34,971 nucleotides of DNA, from NCBI GenBank assembly GCA_025927765.1, contig JAICKU010000041.1:1-34971 (forward strand), given 5' to 3'. Below, piece by piece: positions 34,389-34,971 of the stretch (its first letter is position 1; each line of letters starts with the position of its first letter). The position numbers and the translations under genes are program-made. This DNA is from Burkholderiales bacterium (GTDB taxonomy: Bacteria; Pseudomonadota; Gammaproteobacteria; Burkholderiales; Casimicrobiaceae). The notes under the pieces were generated by a model, which saw only the letters and a list, made by a program, of their open reading frames with translations, had not been told where the DNA came from and did no database searches.

Positions 34389-34971
<583 letters not shown>

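Overview
The window is a high-GC chromosomal segment from a betaproteobacterium, most likely of the order Burkholderiales. The evidence is a beta-proteobacterial proteasome homologue (BPH), an ilvB-ilvH-ilvC-psd-pssA-leuA synteny typical of that group, DUF3106/DUF3619 proteins beside an ECF sigma factor, and strong G/C bias at third codon positions. I see no rRNA, tRNA, CRISPR array, transposase or prophage. Function calls come from reading the sequence and recalling protein families; no database search was run.

Layout. 1-2490 (minus): the 5' part of an acyl-CoA synthetase gene and a PilZ-domain protein. 2817-4019 (plus): a MerR regulator with a degenerate cobalamin domain and a 57-residue membrane protein. 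4068-8378 (minus): proS, a lytic transglycosylase, gluQ, BPH and hslR in one tight run. 8460-10387: two convergent, overlapping genes, one unrecognised and one with a GIN/DUF2807 domain. 10591-15272 (plus): a four-gene operon for B12-dependent 2-hydroxyisobutyryl-CoA metabolism, with mutase small subunit, CoA ligase, MeaB-type chaperone and mutase large subunit. 15312-16901 (minus): a secreted protein with weak resemblance to beta-barrel toxins. 17105-20621: a TPP enzyme, a tandem gamma-carbonic-anhydrase-like protein and an opposing GntR regulator. 20639-23314: a DUF3047 protein, inorganic pyrophosphatase, a DMT transporter and a thioredoxin-like protein. 23318-25303 (minus): an ECF sigma/DUF3619/DUF3106/RDD operon. 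25658 to the right edge (plus): ilvB-ilvH-ilvC, a small membrane protein, psd, pssA, two glycan genes, an opposing large membrane glycosyltransferase, then a leucine-rich leader peptide and the start of leuA.

How the genes fit together. The B12 operon should activate 2-hydroxyisobutyrate to its CoA ester and rearrange it to 3-hydroxybutyryl-CoA. The large subunit carries the Ile/Asp pair that separates this mutase from methylmalonyl- and isobutyryl-CoA mutases. The ilv-leu block makes branched-chain amino acids, and the leuA leader looks like a classic attenuator. psd and pssA make phosphatidylethanolamine.

Most noteworthy: (1) a two-domain gamma-carbonic-anhydrase-like protein whose domains have lost complementary metal-binding histidines, so a full site could form only between them; (2) four copies of a GGGTC-ended inverted-repeat element, one read in frame inside the mutase chaperone gene, one supplying a stop codon and one forming the start region of a transporter gene; (3) the 2-hydroxyisobutyryl-CoA mutase signature; (4) the leuA attenuator; (5) BPH next to hslR; (6) several genes with missing or non-standard starts, and -10 boxes placed as for leaderless mRNAs.
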